The notes: generated by a model not told the origin, from the letters alone. DNA of 64,000 nt from Streptomyces sp. PT12 (GCF_003311645.1 NZ_QEST01000096.1:1-64000), one strand, 5' to 3'. Counted from the stretch's first letter, positions 49,906 through 60,099 are shown. Translations and numbers: made by a program.

Positions 49906-52638
49906 GTGGCTTCCGGATCAGATCGCAACCCGATCATCATTGGCGGCCTTCCCAGCCAGGTCCCGGATTTCGATCCTGAGGAGACCCAGGAGTGGCTTGA
50001 CTCGCTCGACGCCGCCGTCGACGAGCGAGGCCGGGAACGGGCCCGCTATCTCATGCTCCGCCTGATCGAGCGCGCCCGAGAGAAGCGGGTGGCCGTGCCC
50101 GAGATGCGCAGCACGGACTACGTCAACACCATCGCGACCAAGGACGAGCCGTTCTTCCCCGGCGACGAGGAGATCGAGCGCAGGATCCTCAACGCGACCC
50201 GCTGGAACGCGGCGGTCATGGTCTCCCGCGCCCAGCGCCCCGGCATCGGGGTGGGCGGGCACATCGCCACCTTCGGCTCGTCGGCGTCGCTCTACGACGT
50301 CGGCTTCAACCACTTCTTCCGCGGCAAGGACGGCGGCGACGGCGGCGACCAGGTGTACTTCCAGGGGCACGCCTCCCCGGGGATCTACGCCCGCGCCTTC
50401 CTGCTCGACCGGTTCTCCGAGGAGCACCTCGACGCGTTCCGCCAGGAGCGCTCGAAGGAGCCGTACGGCCTCTCCAGCTATCCGCACCCGCGGATGATGC
50501 CGAGCTTCTGGGAGTTCCCGACCGTCTCGATGGGGCTCGGCCCCATCAGCGCCATCTACCAGGCCCGGATGAACCGCTACATGCACGCGCGGGGCATCGC
50601 CGACACCTCGAAGTCGCACGTGTGGGCCTTCCTCGGCGACGGCGAGATGGACGAGCCCGAGTCGCTTGGCCAGCTGTCCCTCGCCGCGCGCGAGGGCCTG
50701 GACAACCTCACGTTCGTCGTCAACTGCAACCTCCAGCGGCTCGACGGCCCGGTGCGCGGCAACGGCAAGATCATCCAGGAGCTGGAGTCGGTCTTCCGCG
50801 GCGCCGGATGGAACGTCATCAAGCTGATCTGGGACCGCACCTGGGACCCGCTGCTCGCGCAGGACCGCGACGGCGTGCTGGTCAACAAGCTCAACACCAC
50901 GCCCGACGGCCAGTTCCAGACGTATGCCACCGAGACGGGCGCGTACATCCGCGACCACTTCTTCGGCGGCGACCAGCGGCTGCGTTCCATGGTCGAGTCG
51001 ATGTCGGACGAGCAGATCCTGCACCTGGGCCGCGGCGGCCACGACCACCGCAAGGTGTACGCGGCGTACAAGGCGGCCGTCGAGCACCAGGGCCAGCCGA
51101 CGGTGGTCCTGGCGCAGACGATCAAGGGCTGGATGCTGGGCCCGAGCTTCGAGGGCCGCAACGCGACCCACCAGATGAAGAAGCTCACCGTGGCCGACCT
51201 CAAGGGCTTCCGCGACCGGCTGCACCTGCCGATCCCCGACAGCGAGCTGGAATCGGGCCTGCCGCCGTACTACCACCCGGGGCGGGACTCCGAGGAGATC
51301 CAGTACATGCACGACCGCAGGCGCGAGCTCGGCGGCTACGTGCCCACGCGCGTCGACCGCTCCAAGCCGCTGGTGCTGCCGGGCGACAAGGCGTACGCGG
51401 CGGTGCGCAAGGGCTCGGGGCAGCAGCAGGTCGCCACCACGATGGCGTTTGTGCGGCTGCTGAAGGACCTCATGCGGGACAAGGAGATCGGCAAGCGGTT
51501 CGTGCCGATCGCGCCCGACGAGTACCGCACGTTCGGCATGGACTCGCTCTTCCCGTCGGCGAAGATCTACAACCCCCTGGGGCAGACCTACGAGTCGGTG
51601 GACCGCGAGCTGCTGCTGTCGTACAAGGAGTCGCCCTCGGGCCAGATGCTGCACGACGGCATCACCGAGGCGGGCTGCACGGCCTCGCTGATCGCGGCGG
51701 GCTCGGCGTACGCGACGCACGGCGAGCCGCTGATCCCGGTGTATGTCTTCTACTCGATGTTCGGTTTCCAGCGGACCGGTGACCAGTTCTGGCAGATGGG
51801 CGACCAGCTCGCCCGTGGCTTTGTCCTGGGCGCGACCGCGGGGCGCACGACCCTGACCGGTGAGGGCACGCAGCACGCCGACGGGCACTCCCAGCTGCTG
51901 GCCTCGACCAACCCCGCCTGTGTCGCCTACGACCCGGCGTTCGGCTTCGAGATCGCGCACATCGTCAGGGACGGCCTGCGCCGGATGTACGGCGAGAACG
52001 CCGAGGATGTCTTCTACTACCTCACCGTCTACAACGAGCCGATCACGCAGCCCGCCGAGCCCGACGGCGTGGACATCGACGGCATCGTCAAGGGCCTCTA
52101 CCGGTACCAGGAGGGGACGGCTGGCAGCGTTCCCGCGCAGATCCTCGCCTCGGGCGTGGCCGTGCCGTGGGCCGTCGAGGCGCAGCGGATCCTGGCCGAG
52201 GACTGGAACGTCAGGGCCGACGTCTGGTCCGCCACGTCGTGGAACGAGCTGCGGCGCGAGGCCGTGGACGTCGAGCGGCACAACCTCCTGCACCCGGAGG
52301 AGGAGCAGCGCGTCCCGTATGTGACGCGTGCGCTCACCGGCGCCCAGGGACCGTTCGTGGCCGTTTCCGACTGGATGCGTTCGGTGCCCGACCAGATCGC
52401 GCGCTGGGTGCCCGGCACGTACCAGTCGCTCGGCGGCGACGGGTTCGGCTTCGCCGACACCCGCGGCGCGGCGCGGCGCTTCTTCCACATCGACGCGCCG
52501 TCGATCGTGCTGGCCGTGCTGACCGAGCTGGCCAGGGACGGCAAGATCGACCGCTCGGTGCTCAAGCAGGCGATCGACCGCTACCAGCTGCTCGACGTGG
52601 CGGCGGCCGACCCGGGCCCCGCGGGCGGCGACGCGTAA
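49906..52638 (+). CDS. aceE: Pyruvate dehydrogenase E1 component, homodimeric
   Basis: The 910-residue enzyme decarboxylates pyruvate with thiamine diphosphate and passes the acetyl group to E2, giving acetyl-CoA. The TPP motif is [20 protein letters not shown] through [14 protein letters not shown] (GDG...NCN, residue ~244 on). Other landmarks are [15 protein letters not shown] (active-site His), [20 protein letters not shown], and [20 protein letters not shown] in the pyrimidine-binding half. Length matches homodimeric AceE (~890-920). GTG with AAGGAA upstream. No E2/E3 genes are adjacent, which is normal in actinobacteria. Confidence 0.97.
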   Translation: MASGSDRNPIIIGGLPSQVPDFDPEETQEWLDSLDAAVDERGRERARYLMLRLIERAREKRVAVPEMRSTDYVNTIATKDEPFFPGDEEIERRILNATRWNAAVMVSRAQRPGIGVGGHIATFGSSASLYDVGFNHFFRGKDGGDGGDQVYFQGHASPGIYARAFLLDRFSEEHLDAFRQERSKEPYGLSSYPHPRMMPSFWEFPTVSMGLGPISAIYQARMNRYMHARGIADTSKSHVWAFLGDGEMDEPESLGQLSLAAREGLDNLTFVVNCNLQRLDGPVRGNGKIIQELESVFRGAGWNVIKLIWDRTWDPLLAQDRDGVLVNKLNTTPDGQFQTYATETGAYIRDHFFGGDQRLRSMVESMSDEQILHLGRGGHDHRKVYAAYKAAVEHQGQPTVVLAQTIKGWMLGPSFEGRNATHQMKKLTVADLKGFRDRLHLPIPDSELESGLPPYYHPGRDSEEIQYMHDRRRELGGYVPTRVDRSKPLVLPGDKAYAAVRKGSGQQQVATTMAFVRLLKDLMRDKEIGKRFVPIAPDEYRTFGMDSLFPSAKIYNPLGQTYESVDRELLLSYKESPSGQMLHDGITEAGCTASLIAAGSAYATHGEPLIPVYVFYSMFGFQRTGDQFWQMGDQLARGFVLGATAGRTTLTGEGTQHADGHSQLLASTNPACVAYDPAFGFEIAHIVRDGLRRMYGENAEDVFYYLTVYNEPITQPAEPDGVDIDGIVKGLYRYQEGTAGSVPAQILASGVAVPWAVEAQRILAEDWNVRADVWSATSWNELRREAVDVERHNLLHPEEEQRVPYVTRALTGAQGPFVAVSDWMRSVPDQIARWVPGTYQSLGGDGFGFADTRGAARRFFHIDAPSIVLAVLTELARDGKIDRSVLKQAIDRYQLLDVAAADPGPAGGDA

Positions 52639-52667
52639 CGCGCCCCCCGCCCGGGGGCGCCATCCCG

Positions 52668-52705
52668 CGGCCCGCGCTTCCCCGTTGACCGGGGGGCGCG
52701 GGCCG
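52668..52705 (+). terminator. Terminator after aceE
   Basis: CGGCCCGCGC (52668-52677) pairs with GCGCGGGCCG (52696-52705) around an 18-nt loop that itself contains CCCCG/CGGGG. A further hairpin, CGCCCCCC/GGGGGCG, lies just before it (~52,640-52,660). Confidence 0.6.
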
Positions 52706-52802
52706 TTCGCCGTGCGCGGGCGGGTGCGGGCGGGCGCTCGGGGGCGCGCGTCCAGGACCCGCTTGTCGGCTTGCGCGCGCGACCTCCTAAGATGCCGCAA
52801 CA

Positions 52803-54011
52803 GTGTTGAAAGTCCGTATCGCCCCGTCCGCCGCCCGTCGCGTCCCGTTGCCGCTTGTGGTGGTACTCGTCGTGCTGGCGACCGCGGGCTGGATCGCGCG
52901 GGGCGCGGAGGCCGACCCCGACGCGTACGAGCTCCAACTCGGCGCCTGGGGCCGGGGGTCGATCGCGGGCGAGCCGCTGCCCGACGCCAAGGACGCGCCG
53001 CCCGCGCGGATCGCGGCGTTCTTCGACGGGCTCACCGAGCGGCAGCGCCAGCGCCTCGCCCACCGCTACCCCCTGGTTGTCGGCAACCTGCCCGGCGCCC
53101 CGCTGCCCCTGCGCTACGAGGCCAACCGCACGTCGCTCGCCAGGGCGCGGGACAGCGAGCGCCGCCGCGCGTTCGACGAGCGCCTCTCCCCCACGGGGCA
53201 GCGGACGGCCGGGCGGCGCGCGAATCGTTTCACCTCGATGCTGGACGAGGGACGGCAGTTCCTGTCGTTCGACCCGACGGGGCGCGGGCGGGCCGCCGAG
53301 GTCCTGGGCGACCTCGAGACGGCGGAGCGGATCTCGGTGGTGGTGCCGGGCGCGGACACCCAGCTGCTGACGTTCGAGCGGACCCGGCAGAAGTACCACG
53401 CGCCCTCGGGCATGGCCCAGGCGCTGCACGCGCGCGAACGCGAACTCGCGCCCGGCGTGCGGACGGCCGTGATCGCCTGGGCCGACTACGACACCCCATC
53501 GGCGCACTCCATGTCCGCCGCCACGACCGAGCTGGCGACCGAGGGCGCCGAACGGCTCGTGGCCACCGTGGACGCGCTCCCCGGGCGCGCGCCCGTGGCG
53601 CTTTTCTGCCACTCCTACGGCTCGGTGGTGTGCGGCCTCGCCGCCGATGAACTCCCGCGGCGCGTCAGCGACATCGCCGTGGCGGGCAGCCCCGGCATGC
53701 GGGCGGGGAGCGCGGCGGCGCTCGGCACGCGGGCGCGCGTATGGGCCATGCGCGCCCCCGACGACTGGATCGAACGCGTCCCGCACCTGGCCATCGGCCC
53801 GCTGGGGCACGGCAGCGACCCGGCGAGCCCGTCATTCGGCGCCCGGCTGCTGGCGACCGGCAACGCCCGTGGGCACAGCGGCTACTTCGAGCCCGGGACC
53901 GTGAGCCTGGGGAACCTGGCGAGGATCGGCGCGGGCGCGGTCGGCGCCGTCACCTGCGCCCCCGAGGTCCCCTCGTGCCAGGCGGAACGGGACGGCGAGG
54001 GGATGAGATGA
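52803..54011 (+). CDS. Secreted/membrane-anchored alpha/beta hydrolase, DUF1023
   Basis: The 402-residue protein begins with a signal/anchor (LPLVVVLVVLATAGWIARG) and a helical N-terminal domain, followed by a DUF1023 hydrolase fold: DLETAERISVVVPGADTQLL, AWADYDTPSAHSMS, the nucleophile elbow LFCHSYGSVVCGL and IAVAGSPGMRAGSAAAL. The acid/base His region is GNARGHSGYF. Substrates of DUF1023 enzymes are unknown. Compared with most alpha/beta hydrolases the elbow is H-S-Y-G, as usual for this family. It probably acts outside the membrane. Confidence 0.82.
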   Translation: MLKVRIAPSAARRVPLPLVVVLVVLATAGWIARGAEADPDAYELQLGAWGRGSIAGEPLPDAKDAPPARIAAFFDGLTERQRQRLAHRYPLVVGNLPGAPLPLRYEANRTSLARARDSERRRAFDERLSPTGQRTAGRRANRFTSMLDEGRQFLSFDPTGRGRAAEVLGDLETAERISVVVPGADTQLLTFERTRQKYHAPSGMAQALHARERELAPGVRTAVIAWADYDTPSAHSMSAATTELATEGAERLVATVDALPGRAPVALFCHSYGSVVCGLAADELPRRVSDIAVAGSPGMRAGSAAALGTRARVWAMRAPDDWIERVPHLAIGPLGHGSDPASPSFGARLLATGNARGHSGYFEPGTVSLGNLARIGAGAVGAVTCAPEVPSCQAERDGEGMR

Positions 54012-54071
54012 CAGGAACACACCCATCCGTAGGAAGCCCTTTCGTCAGTCCCGGCGCTTACGATGACCCGC

Positions 54072-54938
54072 ATGGGTGATGTGCTGGCCGGAATCCACTC
54101 CAGGTGGGAGTTCGACACCGACTCCGTGCTCATCCGCTTCGAACGGGGGATACGCACGCCGAAGCTTTTCCAGATCCTGGGGGAGCGCCGTATTCCGTAC
54201 GAGGCGTTGAGCTCGATCGACCTCGTCCCGGGGACGCGCAAGGGCACCGTCGTGCTGCACGCCGTGCCGCGCCCTGGCGCCGACCCCCTGCTCGACGCCG
54301 CCGCTGGCCAGCTGCGCCAGGCGGCCGACCCGTACCGACTCGTCCTGCCCGCCGAGCGCGAGACGCTCGCCGACTACTACGCCACCGAGCTGCGCATGGC
54401 GCTCGGCCCGCAGGCCGACCGGGAGGCCGACGAGTACCTGGTGGCGGCCCCGACGGCGCCGCTCCAGTTCAAGGCGTTCGACGGGAAGGTGTCGTTCGAC
54501 GGCAAGGTGGTGACGTTCCGCTGGTTCTGGACGGGCGCCTCATCCGCCAAGTGGAAGGCGGGCGACCAGTCCTTTCCTGTGAGCGAGCTGGCGGGCGTGG
54601 AGTGGCGCTCGCCCGAGATATCGGGCGGCCATCTGCGCCTGCGGCGCCGTGGCCCCGACGGCAACCCCGAGGAGCACGAGGGTCCCGCGGACCAGGATCC
54701 GGCGTCGGTGGTGTTCGGGCTCGGGTACGGCCTGGTGCACGAGTCGCTGCCGCTGGCGGCCGCGGTGCTCGAGGCGGTGCGCGCGGCGGAGCCCGCGACC
54801 GGCTCCCGCATCGGCCACCGGGCGAACCCCGCGGACATCGCCAACCGCATCCGCCACCTCGGCGAGCTGCACGACGCGGGGCTGCTGACGGACGAGGAGT
54901 TCACGTCGAAGAAGTCGGAGCTGCTCGCGGAGCTGTGA
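54072..54938 (+). CDS. DUF4429 protein with C-terminal SHOCT domain
   Basis: The 288-residue product has two DUF4429 repeats (HSRWEFDTDSVLIRFERG near the start and QFKAFDGKVSFDGKVVTFRW at ~135), PH-like lipid- or protein-binding modules. The last ~30 residues are a SHOCT motif (ANRIRHLGELHDAGLLTDEE, FTSKKSELLAEL), a small oligomerisation unit. ATG 54072 (MGDVLAGIHS). It lies 60 nt after the DUF1023 hydrolase on the same strand. Cytosolic; role unknown. Confidence 0.87.
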   Translation: MGDVLAGIHSRWEFDTDSVLIRFERGIRTPKLFQILGERRIPYEALSSIDLVPGTRKGTVVLHAVPRPGADPLLDAAAGQLRQAADPYRLVLPAERETLADYYATELRMALGPQADREADEYLVAAPTAPLQFKAFDGKVSFDGKVVTFRWFWTGASSAKWKAGDQSFPVSELAGVEWRSPEISGGHLRLRRRGPDGNPEEHEGPADQDPASVVFGLGYGLVHESLPLAAAVLEAVRAAEPATGSRIGHRANPADIANRIRHLGELHDAGLLTDEEFTSKKSELLAEL

Positions 54939-55524
54939 GCGCGGGCAACACGCGTAGCGTGATGGCCTGCGGCACGTGGCCCGCGGCCCGCGCGGCAGCG
55001 CAACCCCGCACCTGGCACTGGCAGCTTGCCCGCGCGGCGGGTGGTCGGCCGCCGCGGCCCGCCCGGCAGCACCTTCGCGCTGGCGGGTCCGCTCGCGGCG
55101 CAGTCGCACCCCGGAGGCGGGATCCGGCGAACGTCCGCTGTGCCCCGTGCACTCCATGGCCTGCGCCGCCCGGACGCCGAAGCGCGGGGCGCAGGCACGA
55201 TGAGCTGATGGAGCGGGCCGTCTGCGCACACTGTGTGTGGAACAGAACGTGCCCCGTTTCAGAAATCCGTCCCCGCGTAAGCGGGGCATAAGCAGCAGCG
55301 GGCCCGCTGAACGACGCGCGCCCCCGCCCCGGACCGGCCGGCTCCGTCAGCTCAGCGTGCGCGCGGTGAACGACGAGAGCGGCGGTCGGGGCAGGCCCGA
55401 AGGGCGCGCGCCACGGCAACCGACCACCGGGAGAACGGCCGCCAACGAGAGACGGGGCCGCGCGCCGCGTGCCGCACCGTGGCCGGAACAGCCCGCGGCG
55501 CGGCGTCGCTTCCCGACCGGAGGT
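54939..55524. other. 586-nt region without a convincing gene
   Basis: Frames here on both strands are Arg/Pro/Gly/Ala shadows. A plus-strand frame at 55,208 (MERAVCAHCVWNRTCPVSEI, 27 codons) is short and unsupported. A CCCCGC-GTAA-GCGGGG hairpin at 55271-55286 resembles one type I-E CRISPR repeat core but stands alone. The segment may be a decayed intergenic insertion, and it separates the plus-strand DUF4429 gene from the convergent aldo/keto reductase gene. Confidence 0.4.
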
Positions 55525-56547
55525 CTACTCCCGACTCGCCGCCGTGAACGACATGTCCGGGTAGCGGTCACCCGCGACCCTGGGGGCGATCTCGTCCAGG
55601 GTCGCCAGATCACTCGCGGTCAGGGTGATGCGGGTCGCCGCGGCGTTCTCCTCCAGGCGCGTGCGGCGGCGGGTGCCCGGGATCGGGATGACCGTCATGT
55701 CCCGCGTGAGCGCCTGCTGCTGGACCCAGGCCAGGGCGATCTGGCCCAGGGTCGCCCCGTGTGCCTCGGCCACGCCGCGGATCGGCGCGAGGAGCGCGGC
55801 GTTGGCCTCCGCGTTGGCGCCGTTGAAACGCGGCTGGTGGCGGCGGAAGTCGTCGGCGGCGAGCTCGCCGCTCGCGTCCTTGAACGCGCCGGTCAGGAAG
55901 CCGCGCCCCAGCGGCGAGTACGGCACCATGGCCACGCCGAGGTCGCGCGCCGCGGGCACCGCGGAGCGCTCCACGTCGCGCGAGAACAACGACCACTCCG
56001 ACTGGAGCGCCGCGATCGGGTGCACCGCGTGCGCCGCCCGCAGCTCCGCGCCCGTGACCTCGCTCAGCCCGAGGTGGCGCACCTTGCCCTCGGCGACCAG
56101 CTCGGCCATCGCGCCGACCGTCTCCTCGATCGGCACGGCCGGGTCGCGCCGGTGCATGTAGTACAGGTCGATCGCCTCGACGCCAAGGCGCCGCAGGCTC
56201 GCCTCCACGCACGCGCGCAGATACGGGCGGTCGTTGCGGATCGCCCGCTTCGTCGGGTCACCCGGGTCGAGCGAGATGGCGAACTTGGTCGCGATCACCA
56301 CCTCGTCGCGGTGCGCGGCGAAGAACGGCGCGAGGAAGCGCTCGTTCTCGCCGCTGCCGTACATGTCCGCCGTGTCGAACAGCGTGATCCCGAGTTCGAG
56401 GGCGCGTTCCAGCGTCGCGCGCGCCTCGTCCCCGTCCGTGGGCCCGTAGGCGTGGCTCATGCCCATGCAGCCAAGACCCTGCACGCCGACCGCCGGGCCA
56501 CCGGCGCCCAGCACCGCCGCGGCGATGCGTTCCACCACCGTGCTCAT
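55525..56547 (-). CDS. Aldo/keto reductase
   Basis: The 340-residue NADPH-dependent oxidoreductase has the AKR landmarks GLGCMGMSHAYGPTDGDEAR, DTADMYGSGENERFL (catalytic Asp and Tyr), VVIATKFAI (Lys), DLYYMHRRDPAVPIEETVGA (His) and VMVPYSPLGRGFLTGAF, with a C-terminal cofactor patch VIPIPGTRRRTRLEENAAA. This is the YajO/AKR13-like subgroup of general aldehyde reductases. It starts 4 nt after the MerR gene and is probably controlled by it. Cytosolic. Confidence 0.92.
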   Translation of the reverse strand: MSTVVERIAAAVLGAGGPAVGVQGLGCMGMSHAYGPTDGDEARATLERALELGITLFDTADMYGSGENERFLAPFFAAHRDEVVIATKFAISLDPGDPTKRAIRNDRPYLRACVEASLRRLGVEAIDLYYMHRRDPAVPIEETVGAMAELVAEGKVRHLGLSEVTGAELRAAHAVHPIAALQSEWSLFSRDVERSAVPAARDLGVAMVPYSPLGRGFLTGAFKDASGELAADDFRRHQPRFNGANAEANAALLAPIRGVAEAHGATLGQIALAWVQQQALTRDMTVIPIPGTRRRTRLEENAAATRITLTASDLATLDEIAPRVAGDRYPDMSFTAASRE

Positions 56548-56551
56548 CCCC

Positions 56552-56992
56552 TCAGCTGTAGATGTCGATCTTGAAGTCCAGGACGCTCAGCGTCGATCGC
56601 AGCTCGGCGATCCGGCGCAGCACGTTCTCCCTGGTCGCCACGAGCAGCGCGCGGCGCTCGGGGTAGGTGTGGTCGCCCTGCCGCACGAGGTCGGCGTAGG
56701 TGACCATGTCGGCCACGGCCATGCCGGTGAGGCGCAGCTTGTTGACGAACGCGAGCCAGTCCAGGTCGGCGTTGTCGTAACGCCGTTGCCCGGTGTGCGA
56801 GCGGTTGACGTGCGACATGAGCCCGATACGTTCATACCAGCGCAGGGTGTGGACACTCAGCCCGGTGTGCGCGGCCACCTCGCTGATGGTGTAGCGGTCG
56901 TGCCCGTCAGGCCGCGGGTGCGGGCGTTCGACGGACACGCACAGGTCGGCGGACTCCTCGAGAACCACGGGGGTCTGCTGTGTCACGGTCAT
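56552..56992 (-). CDS. MerR-family transcriptional regulator
   Basis: The 146-residue protein has a MerR winged helix-turn-helix at residues ~33-100: YTISEVAAHTGLSVHTLRWY, ERIGLMSHVNRSHTGQRRYD, then a dimer coiled coil (RRALLVATRENVLRRIAELR). There is no C-terminal cysteine motif, so it is not a metal sensor; it belongs to the group usually paired with aldo/keto reductases. It is 4 nt upstream of the AKR gene in one operon, and its promoter would face the serine hydrolase gene. Confidence 0.9.
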   Translation of the reverse strand: MTVTQQTPVVLEESADLCVSVERPHPRPDGHDRYTISEVAAHTGLSVHTLRWYERIGLMSHVNRSHTGQRRYDNADLDWLAFVNKLRLTGMAVADMVTYADLVRQGDHTYPERRALLVATRENVLRRIAELRSTLSVLDFKIDIYS

Positions 56993-57088
56993 ACCCGCAC
57001 GCTAAAACGCTGGAGTGCGCTCCAGGCAACCCCGGGCCCGGGGGAATCTCGCCACGGGGCGCGCGGCCCACGCGCTACGCTCGGGGGC

Positions 57089-57913
57089 ATGCGCGCCCTG
57101 GAGCTGATCGACAGCTGGCCCGTGCCCACCGCCGCGGCGACCGTGGTGACGGCGGACGGCCGCCGTTTCTCCCACGGACCGGCCGACCACGCCTTCGAGC
57201 TCGCCTCGGTGACCAAGCCGCTGGCCGCCTACGCCGTGCTGATCGCCGTCGAGGAGGGGGCGACGGAGCTGGACGAGCCCGCGGGGCCACCCGGTTCGAC
57301 GGTGCGGCACCTGCTGGCCCATGCGTCGGGGCTGGCGTTCGACGAGCCGCGGGTGATGGCCGCGCCCGGCGACCGGCGGCTGTACTCGAACGCGGGCTTC
57401 GACGCCCTGGCCGACCACATCGCCAAGGCCACGGGGATGCCGTTCGCGGAGTATCTGCGGCTCGCGGTGCTGGTGCCGCTCGGCATGGAGCGCACCGAGC
57501 TGAACGGCTCGGCCGCGAAGGACGGCGTCTCGACGGCCGACGACCTGGCCGCGTTCGCCGCCGAGCTGCTGGCCCCGCGCCTGCTGGCGCGCGGGACGCT
57601 CGACGAGGCGACGTCGGTGGTCTTCCCCGGGCTCAGCGGCGTGCTGCCGGGGTTCGGCCACCAGCGGCCCAACGACTGGGGCCTCGGCTTCTCGATCCGC
57701 GGCCACAAGTCGCCGCACTGGACGGGCGCGACATCGTCGCCGCGCACCTTCGGGCACTTCGGGCAGACCGGAACGTTTCTCTGGGTGGACCCCGACGCCG
57801 CCACCGCGTGCGTGGCACTGACCGACCGCGCCTTCGGCGGCTGGGCCGCGGAGGCGTGGCCGCCGTTCACGGACGCGGTGCTCGCGGAGCTGAGCGGCCC
57901 AGCAACGCGGTGA
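57089..57913 (+). CDS. Serine hydrolase, beta-lactamase/PBP4* family
   Basis: The 274-residue protein has the SxxK nucleophile motif in ELASVTKPLAAYAV (Ser ~41), YSNAGFDALADHI (the Tyr-x-Asn motif) and a HFGQTGT box near residue 225 that replaces KTG. This is the typical pattern of class C beta-lactamase-like esterases and DD-peptidases. There is no signal peptide, so it may be a cytosolic esterase. ATG 57089 with GGGGG. Activity against beta-lactams cannot be inferred. Confidence 0.85.
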   Translation: MRALELIDSWPVPTAAATVVTADGRRFSHGPADHAFELASVTKPLAAYAVLIAVEEGATELDEPAGPPGSTVRHLLAHASGLAFDEPRVMAAPGDRRLYSNAGFDALADHIAKATGMPFAEYLRLAVLVPLGMERTELNGSAAKDGVSTADDLAAFAAELLAPRLLARGTLDEATSVVFPGLSGVLPGFGHQRPNDWGLGFSIRGHKSPHWTGATSSPRTFGHFGQTGTFLWVDPDAATACVALTDRAFGGWAAEAWPPFTDAVLAELSGPATR

Positions 57914-58122
57914 GGGGGAGGGCCGCGCGCCCCGACGTCGCACGCGCCGCAGGCCGGATGCCGCGGCCGCCTCGCCGCTGAATCCGCCGCTCATGGGGAA
58001 TGCCCGCGCCGCGCGGGGGCGTTCGGGGTGCCGTTCCGCCGAAGGCAGAGGGTCATGGGCCGATCGGCCGGTCGCGCGGGCCCAGCTGGCCAACGGGCCG
58101 CGCGCCGCCGCGGCGAGGCGCC

Positions 58123-58791
58123 TCAGGTCGCCGCCAACTCCCACACCAGCAGCTCGGCCGGGCCGCCGCCCGCCGTGACCGCGAGCTCGCCCGCGCCCGT
58201 CAGCCGCGCGGAGTCGCCGGGACGCAGTGCCGCGCGGCCGCCGTCCAGCGACACCGTTCCGCGCACCACGTGCACATACGCGAGCGGCGCCGCGGGGAGC
58301 GCGGTGCGCTCGCCCCCGGTGAGCCGCCGCACGTGCAGCACCGCGTCGGTGCGCGGCAGGGCGTACGGGGTGCCGTCCGCGATCCCGCGCACCACCTCGT
58401 ACTCGGGCGCGCCGCCCGGCGTGGCGGGAACCAGCCACATCTGCACGAAACACAGCGGCGCCCCACCGGCGTTGTGCTCGGCGTGGACCGTGCCGTCGCC
58501 CGCGCTCAGCCGCTGCACGTCGCCCGGGCCGAGGACCGTGGCGGCGCCCGAGGCGTCCTCGTGGGTCAGCTCGCCCTCGACGACCCAGCTGACGATCTCC
58601 AGGTCCCGGTGCCGGTGCGCGGGAAACCCCGAGCCGGGCGCGAGCCGTTCCTCGTTGCAGGCGGTCAACGGGCCGAAGCGGACGTTGCCCGGATCGTAGA
58701 AGCGACCGAAGGAGAACGCGTGCCTGGTGTCGATCCCGGCGGCGAGGTCGCCGCCCCGGTAGCGGTCTTCCGCACGCACCACGCGAAGCAT
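58123..58791 (-). CDS. Pirin-family bicupin protein
   Basis: The 222-residue product has the N-terminal pirin cupin: DTRHAFSFGRFYDPGNVRFG, GSGFPAHRHRDLEIVSWVVE (metal-binding His-x-His and Glu), EDASGAATVLGPGDVQRLSA and TVHAEHNAGG. The second, metal-free cupin is GTVSLDGGRAALRPGDSARL. Pirins can act as quercetinases or redox-dependent regulators; which applies here is unclear. Length is about 60 residues shorter than human pirin, normal for the bacterial YhhW group. Cytosolic. Confidence 0.9.
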   Translation of the reverse strand: MLRVVRAEDRYRGGDLAAGIDTRHAFSFGRFYDPGNVRFGPLTACNEERLAPGSGFPAHRHRDLEIVSWVVEGELTHEDASGAATVLGPGDVQRLSAGDGTVHAEHNAGGAPLCFVQMWLVPATPGGAPEYEVVRGIADGTPYALPRTDAVLHVRRLTGGERTALPAAPLAYVHVVRGTVSLDGGRAALRPGDSARLTGAGELAVTAGGGPAELLVWELAAT

Positions 58792-58884
58792 GCGCCCACG
58801 GTAGCCGCCGCGCCCCGGAGTGAGGGGCCCCTACCCGGACCCCGCGTGGTATGGCCCGGGGCGAAATGAGGCAGGCTGGTCCTC

Positions 58885-60078
58885 GTGTCCGATGAACCCA
58901 CACCCGATGCGAACGAGAAGCTGGCGCACGCCGCCACCGTGCGCCGCCTCGAGCAGTCCTCGGGGAAGCTCGCCGCCGCCGCCATCATGCGGATGGACGA
59001 GCAGTTGCCGTGGTACCGCGCCATGCCACCGGAGAACCGCTCCTGGATCGGCCTGGTGGCGCAGGCGGGCATCGCGGCGTTCACCGAGTGGTTCCGGCAC
59101 CCCGACACCCCGCAGGCCATCAGCACCGACGTCTTCGGCACCGCGCCGCGCGAGCTGACGCGGGCCATCACGCTGCGGCAGACCGTGGAGATGGTGCGCA
59201 CCACGATCGAGGTCGTCGAGTCCGCGGTCGACGAGCTGGCCGTGCCGGGCGGCGAGGCCGCGCTGCGCAACGCCCTGCTGATCTACGCGCGCGAGATCGC
59301 GTTCGCGACCGCGCAGGTCTACGCCCAGGCCGCGGAGGCGCGCGGCGCGTGGGACGCGCGCCTCGAGTCGCTTGTGGTCAACGCCGTGGTCTCGGGCGAG
59401 GCCGACGAGAGCGACGTCTCGCGCGCCGCGGCGCTCGGCTGGAAGGCGCCCGAGCAGGTCACGGTCGTCCTCGGGAACGCGCCAAGCGGCGACAGCGAGT
59501 TGACGGTCGAGGCGATCCGCCGCGCCGCGCGCTACGCCAAGCTCCAGGTGCTGACGGGCGTGCTGGGCAAGCGACTTGTGGTGATCGCGGGCGGCAGCGA
59601 CGACCCGGTGCAGGCGGCGAAGGCGCTCATCGGCCCCTTCGCCTCGGGCCCCGTGGTGGCGGGGCCGCTGGTCGGGGACCTGCTGGGCGCCACGCGGTCG
59701 GCGCAGGCCGCCGCGGCCGGGCTCCGGGCGTGCGCCGCCTGGCCCGACGCGCCCCGTCCCGTTCTCGCGGACGACCTGCTGCCGGAGCGCGCCATGGCGG
59801 GCGACCCCGCGGCGCGCACCCTGCTGGTGGAGGAGATCTACAGACCGCTCCAGGAGGCGGGTTCGGCCCTGCTGGAAACGCTGAGTGTCTATCTGGAGCA
59901 GGCGAGCAGTCTGGAGGGTGCCGCCAGAATGCTCTTTGTGCATCCCAACACCGTTCGCTACCGCCTCCGTCGTGTGACTGATGTCACCGGATGGCCGCCG
60001 TCCGATGTCCGATCGGCCTTCACCCTGCGCATCGCCCTGATGCTCGGGCGGCTGGCCGACGAAGAGACAACCCCCTAG
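58885..60078 (+). CDS. fasR: FasR, PucR/CdaR-type activator of fatty-acid synthesis genes
   Basis: The 397-residue protein has an N-terminal DUF/GGDEF-like region (~1-280: LEQSSGKLAAAAIMRMDEQL, AITLRQTVEMVRTTIEVVES) and a C-terminal PucR helix-turn-helix: LLETLSVYLEQASSLEGAAR then LFVHPNTVRYRLRRVTDVTG. Position directly upstream of fabD-fabH-acpP-fabF on the same strand and overall layout identify it as FasR, which activates this operon in S. coelicolor. The gene ends 88 nt before fabD, and a palindrome lies in that gap. GTG start. Confidence 0.93.
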   Translation: MSDEPTPDANEKLAHAATVRRLEQSSGKLAAAAIMRMDEQLPWYRAMPPENRSWIGLVAQAGIAAFTEWFRHPDTPQAISTDVFGTAPRELTRAITLRQTVEMVRTTIEVVESAVDELAVPGGEAALRNALLIYAREIAFATAQVYAQAAEARGAWDARLESLVVNAVVSGEADESDVSRAAALGWKAPEQVTVVLGNAPSGDSELTVEAIRRAARYAKLQVLTGVLGKRLVVIAGGSDDPVQAAKALIGPFASGPVVAGPLVGDLLGATRSAQAAAAGLRACAAWPDAPRPVLADDLLPERAMAGDPAARTLLVEEIYRPLQEAGSALLETLSVYLEQASSLEGAARMLFVHPNTVRYRLRRVTDVTGWPPSDVRSAFTLRIALMLGRLADEETTP

Positions 60079-60079
60079 C

Positions 60080-60099
60080 TTTTGTTCAAGGGCTACAAA
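60080..60099 (+). promoter_or_regulatory. Candidate FasR-type inverted repeat upstream of fabD
   Basis: TTTGT (60081-60085) and ACAAA (60095-60099) form an inverted repeat with a 9-nt spacer, right after the fasR stop and about 70 nt before fabD. It lies in the only AT-rich patch of the interval. FasR is known to bind the fabD promoter region; whether this is its site is inference. Confidence 0.4.

Noticed and set aside
49918-52800. 960-codon open frame antisense to aceE
   Set aside because: It mirrors aceE codons with G/C third positions, is Arg/Val/His-rich and has no domain; a classic high-GC shadow.
55271-55286. Possible CRISPR array
   Set aside because: Only one repeat-like core is present, with no second repeat at 61-nt spacing and no cas gene in the window.
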